Assembly (NCBI GenBank): GCA_026261815.1
Contig: JAMPIT010000174.1
Span: forward strand, 5,208,001 to 5,272,000
DNA from: Monarcha castaneiventris obscurior
Taxonomy: Eukaryota; Chordata; Aves; Passeriformes; Monarchidae
Length of the DNA: 64,000 nucleotides
Direction: 5' to 3'
The notes under the pieces were generated by a model, which did no database searches, had not been told where the DNA came from, and saw only the letters and a list, made by a program, of their open reading frames with translations. Shown here in pieces: positions 50,901-59,900 of this stretch (position 1 is the first letter of the stretch; each line of letters starts with the position of its first letter). The position numbers were made by a program, and so were the translations under genes.

Positions 50901-53900
50901 CAGACATAAAGTACTTGTCACAGCACCAAACAGCACAGCAGGATACAGAGGAACCACGAACTTTGTCCAGAAACAATAAGACTGCTGTGCTAGTGCTGTG
51001 ATATGCTGCAGATCAGTCTCTAGTATCAGCTGGAGCTACAATCCCGACCCATCAGGTGCCCTGATGCAGCGGAGGCTCCAGGGGGAGAAAGCAGTCATCC
51101 AGGTCTCAGGAATGGAGTAAAGAATGCCTGGTGCCTCACAGGGGATTCTTTACTTCCTGGTAACTGCTGGAAGGGCAATAGAGCTGGGCACAAGCAATTT
51201 AGGAGAATCCTGGAGGGTGGTAATGATATAGATGATGCAGGTGATTGCCAGGCTGGCTAGAACACCTGCTCTGCCAGTCTTTTTACAGAAAATAAAAAGT
51301 GGGAATGTGATAGTTGAGGACCATTTTGGCAGTGGTGACTGTGAGATTATAGAGTTTTAACTTCTGAGAGTAGTAAACAAGACAAGATGTAGAATTGCAA
51401 TCCTGGACTTTGGTTTATTTGGGGATCTTGGCAGGATTCCATGGGAGACTGTCCTGGAGTATAAAGAGGCATAGGAGAGTTAGTTGGTACCTCCTCAAAG
51501 TTCAAGAATAATCCACTCTGATATACAGAAACTTGAATAACCAGGATGGAAAAGCAACTTGGATGAGCAAGGAACTGAGTAGTAAGAAGAAGGTGAAAGT
51601 GAAATGGGTTACTTTTGAAGAACACAAAAGATACTGCTTGAACATGCAGTAATGAAATTGAGAAAGCCAAAGCTCAGGTGGAATTGAAATCACTGACAGA
51701 TGTGAAGGGTGTTGCTTCTTATGAAGGGATTGTTTAAATATACCAATCATAACAAAAGGCTGAAGGAGCTGTGGGCCTGCTGCTTATTGGCATGGGGAGC
51801 ATAGTGATAAGATATATAGAAAAGGCTGCAAAGTTACCCCTTTACCCCATTTTTCACTAATGTAGTCTCACCCCAAGCCATACAGGTCCCCAGGCTCCTG
51901 GATGAAGGGGAAACAGTGGATGTTACATACCTTGACTTTAGCAAGACCTATGGTCCTGTTTGCTGTAGTACTCTTCAAACTAAGTCGATGAGGTGTGGAC
52001 TAGGTAAGGGGGTGAGTGAGAAACTGGCCAGGCTACTAGAAAGGTTGTGAATGCCAAGTCTGGCTGGCAGCCAATTACTAGGGGTGTCCCTTGGGAGTAT
52101 TGGACCTAATACTGTGCAGAGTCCTTATTAATCACTGAGACAGTCTCAGAAAGTGCTCTCTCAGCAGTTTTGTGGATGATACCAGATTGGGAGGAGTGGT
52201 TTATGTTGAAAGTCAGGGCTGCTATTCAGAAGGATCTTGGTGGGTAAAGAAATGGCTGATAGGAATCTCCTGAAGTTCAGGAGATGTAAATGTCCTGTAC
52301 CTGGGGTGCAATAGTCCCATGTAAGAGTGTTGACTGGGCACTGACTGGCTGGAAGGCAGCTCTGCCAAAAATAACTTCAGGATCCTGGTGGACAGCAGCA
52401 TACCTGAGTTAGCAGTACGTCCTTGCAGCAAGGAAAGTCCACCTGAGTTTTCTAAGCAGAAAGAAAGTCAATAGGTAGGAATGATTCTTCCCCTGCACTC
52501 AGCACTTGTGAGATGGACTGTCCTCAGTATGTCAGTTTCTTTCACTGTTAGAGCAGTCAAATGTTGGAACAAGGTGTCCAGAGGTCTGTGGACTTTACCC
52601 TCACAGATCCTCAAAACTCGGCTGAGTAAGACACTGAACATCCTGATCCTGTAAGACCAACTTTGAGCTCTCCTGTGAGACCAATTTTGATCACATCAGA
52701 GATCCCTCCCAACCTATTTGATTTTAAGTCTCTCTGCTGCTGTTACCTCTGACATCCAGTAATCTTCAGAACAGTAGTTAAATAACTGCACTGCCTGCAG
52801 GGCTGTGATGATTCATGCCACATGAGGGTTGTCATTGCTGTGCTGCATCTTGTGGTGGGGGAATATCTTGTAATGACTAGGTAAAATAAAGTCGAAATGA
52901 ATAATAGTGGAGGTCTTCCAGGAATTGAATGGTGTTTTTGTTTTCAGATGTTATGTTTGCAAGAAAAGTGAGAAACAGCTGGCAGAACAGCACAAGGACT
53001 GTGGATTAAAACATGAAGGTAATTTGTCAAAAAAAGTAAAATGTGATAGTATTACACAATTATTTTACAGAATATATCAGTTCAAGTGCTCATATATTTT
53101 GGTTTTTTAAACATTCTGAGTTACTAGATAATCCATTGTTTCTTTCAGTTTACAGAAAGCACATGTAAGTGTCATTGCCCTCTATACTCAGCACTGGTGA
53201 GGCCACACCTCGAATCCTGTATTCAGTTTTGGGCCCCTCACTTTAAGAAGGACATTGAGATGCTGGAGCATATCCAGAGAAGGACAACAGAGCTGGTGAA
53301 GGGTCTGGAGCACAAGTCTTGTGAGGAGCAGCTGGGGGTGTTTAGCCTGGAGAAAAGGTGCATCAGGGGAGACCTTACCACTCTCTACAGCTGCCTGAAA
53401 GGAGTTTGTAGCCTCACAGGGTTCTCTCTCTTCTTCCAGGTTACAAGCGATAGGACAAGAGGAAATGACCACAAGTCATGCCAGGGAAGGTTTAGTTTGG
53501 ATATTAGGAAAAATCTCTTTGTGGAAAGGGTTGTCAAGCATTGGAAAAGGCTGCCCATGGAAGCAGTAGAATCACCATTCATGTACCCTGGAAGTGTTCA
53601 GAAGACACATGGATGTGGCACTTGGGCAGATATGGTTTAGTGGTGATAAACTGACATCTGGACTCTGATTTTAGAGGTCTTTTCCAAACAAAATTATTTT
53701 ATGATACTATGAATCTAAGTATGTGAAAAACATTTAAGGTGTCTCCTCCACCCAAACCTCAGAAAATTCTGATAAAATTATAGTAATTACTTGTATATTT
53801 CAGTGTATTTAGTTTATTTTCTTTAGGAAAAATAATATTCTGAGAGCTAGGACTCTGGGTTTTTGTGAGGTGTCGTAGAAGGAAGCAGTTCATTAAAATA

Positions 53901-56900
53901 ACTTTTAGAATAGATTGGAATTAAAAAATTGTGTTTGTTAGCACAAATGTCACCCTACTATGGGGTGGTGAACTTTGTCAACTAGTAGCTGATATGGTGG
54001 ACTTAAGTATTTCTGTACAACACCCTACAAATACTCACTATAAATGATAAATGAGATTTCTGTCCTCTTTCTCTAGTTATGCTGTCCTTTTTCCCTTCTT
54101 TATCCCCATTCTAACCCCCATGTAATTTTTTTTTAATGGGCATAACTTTCTTTTCCTTTTGTTAAAACAACTGTTAATGAGTTCTGTTCAGTCATTCTCC
54201 TAGTTGTATCTCTTTATTTCTGGCTACTACATCCTAACAGGAAGAAGTACTGATATAGCTACACCTGTGGCCTTGCTAGAGAAAGATACGTAGATTCAGT
54301 TGAGTTTTGCCTCCAGCAGATGGTTCATCATCTTGAACCAACCTCTCTTAAAGAGCAGGCAGGCTCCCTGTGGGTGCTTGTTTCTGCTTTTACTCTGTTT
54401 TTATTTCTTCTTGTAGAGCCCAGCGCATACAACCAAAGTTTTCTTGACACAAACATTTGGTGCTTGTGACCTAGATTATTTTACAATTAAAGTTTTTTTG
54501 CGCTGCATTTGTGCCAGGTTCTAGGCATTTGTTAGCAAAAAGATCATCATACTGTGGGGATTCACTGGTAGCACAAAGATTTCTGTGCAACTTGAATTCC
54601 TGTTACACATGTTTAGAGTTTTCATCCCAGCTGCTGCTTTCAGATCTTTGATACAGTCAAGAGATGGCCAAATCAGAATATTTCTTGGGTTATTTTAATC
54701 TATGGCCAGATTCAGCTAAAGAATTTTTTCATAGAGTATAAATAATGGGCATAAATAGTAATATAAATATGACAGTAGGCTTTTAGGTAAGAAATAAATT
54801 CTGTCTTTTTGAGAGATAATTGTAGTTAGAAATTGCCAACCTTTTTTCTTCTGTTTGTGAGGGGTTTTATTTGCATTTTTCATGTTTGTGTGTGTTTGGG
54901 TTTTTTTGTTGGTTGGTTTGGTTTTTAAATCTACCATTTTGTTACCTTTCATCCAGCAAAGGAGCTACTAGAAAGCTACAACTTAGTTAGCAATCAAGAC
55001 ACTTTTAGCCAATATTGCACATGACATTAAGCAGCTGGTTATGTAGGATATTGTTTACTTTATTCCATTCTACTTCTGGTAGCAGGCTTTCTTTGCAGTC
55101 CAGTCTCTTCTCCATGCAGTGCTGGTAAGGAAACAATTCAGTCAACTACTTGCGATTCACAATGGAAAGGATTTTAAATCTCCACTTCAGAAAAGCTTTT
55201 CCCTCAGCAGGGTGTCTTGGCAGACTCTTTCATTGTGCCTACTAGGTTTGTGTATGATTCAGATAAGTTTAGAAGGATGCTTGATTGGCTGTTACTGAAC
55301 ATATTTCTTTGTACTGTGCAGGAGTCTCTGTGCATGTGCTGAGTAAATGTTGAGTGCTACTACTTTGTGCTGACTTCAGCAACTCGCAGTGTGTGTACAC
55401 AATGGGCCATTGAAATGAGTGCCACTTATGCACTCTCTGCTTATGACTGCCCTATTGTAGGAAAGATATTTTGAGGAAATAATTTGTGTTATTACAGTGA
55501 TACACACTGCAAAATGGTTATGAAAACAGTTGTTCTTTTTAAAATGTGGTTAATACCTTCACTTTGTTCTTACTTTGAACAGTGAAGGTGTTCTTGAGTA
55601 ACATGCTGAAATTTATACCAGATCAAAATCATCTATTACAGTAATATAAATAAGCATTTTATCTTAAGTAATTTGAGACTTGCTTACTACAGTGAGCATA
55701 CTTGAAATGTTAATACATATCTAGAAACACTGATGACCAAATTACTAATGCTTCTCAGAGAAACAGTGAAAGGATTTATCAGTAAAGGGTGCTGTTTTCA
55801 TTTTGTTGTTTGTGTACTAGAAAATGCCTGTTGTTTCCAGTTGCAGTAGTTTATGTTCTGTTCAGTTACCTTCATCTCAGAGCAGAGTCTTGTAATTTGC
55901 CTGCAGCCTGAACAGTCATTCTATAGTCTGACATTTAGGTCTGTCTCATCTCTCTTAACATGCACATTTTAAATCTGATTTAAATTACTTCTTTCAGTAA
56001 TGTCCTGTTTGAAAGCAACATAAAAAGATCAGCTGTAAAGCAAGCAATACTAAAAAGCACTGTGGCAAATGAAGCAAAAATGCTGAATTTAAAAGCTGCA
56101 TTTTTTTGTTGCTATTTCTGGTTTGTTTCTCAGGAGATAGAGGGGATAGTCTAGATGGAAAAATTATAATAAAATTTTTTGTTTTCTTTAAGTCTTTTGC
56201 CACATTATAAGCTTACATGTTTTTCCTGGAACACTGTTTTTCTTGGTTCTGTTACTAGAGAGTGGATAGTAAGAAGTTCCAATGAATAAAAATTCCAGGA
56301 AATGAGAGAAGTTCAAAGAGTGAAGAACAACTACAAAATACTTTGGAAAAATTTTTTTCTTTTTTCTGATGTATAGAGCCTGGAACAAGTTGATTGAAAA
56401 TTAATGCATAATAGACTTCAGGTTCAAAATAACCTAGAGAATTGTGATACTGATTCTCTAAAGTAATTGTGGCGTTCCTAAAACTGAGACAGTAAGGAAT
56501 ATCAGAATTACAGGACATGACATACATAAACATTGTCTGTAGTCCCATCACAAAAGCACCTTGAAAATCCTTGTAAGTTAACCAGAATATGGGGAACTGA
56601 ATAATGTTAGGTGTTCAAGTCCATACCAGGTAAGATTCCTCAAAACCTCTACCTTGTTTACATAAACAAACTTCAGCAATTTTTGTTCGCTTCTTAATTT
56701 TACCCCTCATGACACTTCACTCCTGAACTCCCGACATGTATGTCCATAGTCTATTCTGCAGTCATTACTTCCGTGGAATTGTTCATTTGAAATGAGTCCA
56801 CTTACATTGGTAGGAGAAAAAGAGGGTTATGGCTGCTATTTGGCTTTTTCTTATTGTGATAAGGAAGACAGTTATGTGTAATCTAAAAATAAAAAAAAAG

Positions 56901-59900
56901 GCATTTTTCATCTATTTTTATCCATATTCAAGAAAATACAGTTTAGGCAACAACCCTGTTTTGCCTGCCAATGCTTCTTTTTTCTAGAAAATTCCTCTGC
57001 CTCCTGGTAATATTGATGCCAGCACACATGTAAGCTCAGTCTAAATGTAATCTCCAACAGAGTTTCATGGTGTTGAAAACAGACTTCGTGTTGTTTTCCA
57101 GAAATCTCTAAAGATTTACACACAGGGACATTTAGCTCTGTTAATAGTTCTAATCTTCAGACATTTGGGGCTGGGGTGGAAACAGACTCCTGATATGCTG
57201 CCTGCTGGTCCTTGCTGCACCCTGAATCATCTCTTTCCTTTATCTTTTTTTTAAATATTAACTTGTAGCATTGAGGCAGAAGAGGAATATTGCTTTAGAA
57301 ACCAAATACTAAACTACAATCTTTGCATCATTGTCTATTTAAAATTAACAAGTTGAAGAGCAAAAATAGAATTTTAAAAAGTTAATCCCTCTGAACGTTC
57401 ATGCTACAAGAGCTGTAACTTTCCTCTCTTTCCCATTCCTATGGCTTTGCCAGCTTACCCAAATAGCACTGATCCTGAATTTGACATGCATGTGCCAGAA
57501 CAGGCAAGCAGTTTTGAGAGATAGTCACAGTCTGAAGGGAGAAAGCAACTTTCTATGTTAGTGTGTGAAAAAGAGACTTAAAAATGTAATTTTTAAATGT
57601 GGTTTATTTTAGATATTTATTGACAGTACATGAATATGCCCAGGGAAGACTTTTAAGTTCCCAGTGATTGCTTTTTAGTGTTCTTTTGAGTACATCAAAT
57701 GATTACCTATCTCCATGTCTTTATTGATATGTTTCAGAAGGTGAAGAGGAATGGAAGGTTATAAAAGGGAAATTTCTAGCCATCAATGCAGTAAATATGA
57801 GCTGTGCCTGTCCACGAAGTCCAAAAGGTCTTTCACCAGCAGCTCATTTGGCAGATGGTTCAGCAGACCTCATTCTAGTTCGGAAATGCTCCAGATTTGA
57901 TTTTCTACGGTATCTTGTCAGACACACAAACCAAGACGATCAGGTGTGTATTCCTTTTGACTGTGAATTATAGACAGTCCATCAAAGGTGTAAATATTGG
58001 TATTCTTATATGACAGAAATAACATCTATAAAGCATGTTTTGGTTTTTTTCTAAAGTTTATACATTTTGGGTGATGCAATCTCAGCATGTTCATCATACA
58101 AAATAAAGGAGCTCAAAACATTTTACCAAACTCAACTCCTTGGCCCCATAGCATTCTAACAAAATTCCACTTTTGCCAACTGAATTCAGTTTTGTAACAT
58201 TTTCCATGTATTTGCTGTTTGGACAATATTTAAAGTTATTTTATCACAACTGTGCCCTCATGTAGTTGTCATGAAAAACTACTCACAGCATGAATAGCTG
58301 AGGCAGATTTGGTGAAGAATAATAAATCACTTTCATGAACTGTATAAAAATGTGATTTAGAAGAAAGTTAGAAGAACTGCAGTTTGATTGTAAACTGCAG
58401 GTTGTTAGCAGTATTTTACTACATATAAGTGACCAGGATATGAGCTTTATGCATTCAGCTTCAAAATTATTTCTTGCGTGTGTTGTAGCTTTCAGCAGGG
58501 AAGATTCATCACTGCTTTGGCTCGTAGTATCCGTTGAAACAGAGCTATGGCTGTGAATACACATATTTAATATTTGTCAAAACCTGATATTATTAAAATA
58601 TTCTGGAAATTTTCTGAACAATGGACTAATGTCTTATCTAGTGCGTAAAAGCAAGACAAATCTCGCGTGTTTATGATGCTATTTTTCTTCCTCTGTAAAA
58701 GAATTACTACAGATTTTTTTCCCTTTATTTCCTTATTACCAGTCCCTGGGACATTGTGAATGTGTCCATATTCGTCCTTCCCACTGTTCTCAACCTCCTC
58801 CTATTCCCTTCAGTCCTTCTCACTCACTGTTCCCTTGATATTTTCGATCATTTGAAGCCATCCCTGGCTACCTTTCAAATTGGCTGTAACATTTATCAAG
58901 GGACAACATTCTGCTTAGGCTTGAGACGTGAGAGCTCGGGTGCTCTCTGCGTAGACACGGGTGACGATGCAGCCATGGATACCAGCATTTGCATCTGAGC
59001 AGTTTGGACCAGCACACTGTTTAGTGAGCCCCACTGGGTCCAGGAGCCACTGCTTCCAAGCATAGACTTTGATGACTTCACATTTCTTTATGGTTAAAAG
59101 CTGAGGGAACTTAAGACCTAGGAGGTCTCTCCATTTCTGCTTTTCCTGGTTTTCCCTATGGCCATTTCCTTTCCAGTGCTTCCCATTTCTCTCTGGGATA
59201 AGCTGGTTTTGCAGTGGAGATTAAATGCAGGGTTGTACATATGTCCTTAGCTCAGGATAGTATCCACCATAATAGTGGGAAACCCTTTCTGAAAACTTAA
59301 GGAAATGTGGAAAAAAAAGGAAGAAAAGGGTTGACTGTACATCCATACATACTGATTTGTGAGTAAACCATTTCTTCACATTTGCTTCTTTGCCATCCCC
59401 TTCTCATAGACACACAGACATACTCCATGGTTTTTGCTAAATGACCTGTCTGTATTTACTAGAGCTTGCTGAATATTTAGCTCCATATCTGTTAAGTTGC
59501 TTTCAGGGCAGAGGGGGGCATCCTCTAATTTATTGTTCCTTCAACTAATGAAGCCTGTTTTAAAGCATTTGTACAGTTTTGTTGTGTTAATCTGCAGCCT
59601 CAGTCTTAGGAGCAATCTTCTAACTGACCTGCTTTTTCTAGTTGAATTAAATAGTTAAAATTATTTTTATTTTTCTGGAATGCAATAATATTGCCCTCTA
59701 TTCTTCATGTATCCCCAGCTCTGTGATTTGATAACACTGCCGCAGAATTCTCACTTTCAGGGCATTGTTCCAAGTGCAAAAGCAGAAGACTTTCAGAAAA
59801 GCCTATGCTTCTTAAGGACTATACTTGAACAGGTCCTGAGGATGGTGCAAAGATGCAATCCAAAACTTTTTGACTTTGTGTTGGGATCTGGTCTAAGCAC

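Larger units (their letters stand above)
50254..52947 (+). other. CERK: CERK intron 9
   Basis: 2694 bp, more than half of it an old CR1. It splits the CxxxCxxC motif between exons 9 and 10. Two adjacent palindromes lie at 50663-50701. Confidence 0.88.
53019..57737 (+). other. CERK: CERK intron 10
   Basis: 4719 bp, donor GTAATT. Contains the CR1 at 53172-53705 and a T/G-rich stretch near 54840-54930. No other gene or repeat recognised. Confidence 0.86.

Noticed and set aside
53197..53640. 147-codon open frame after CERK exon 10
   Set aside because: CR1 ORF2 remnant, not an exon.
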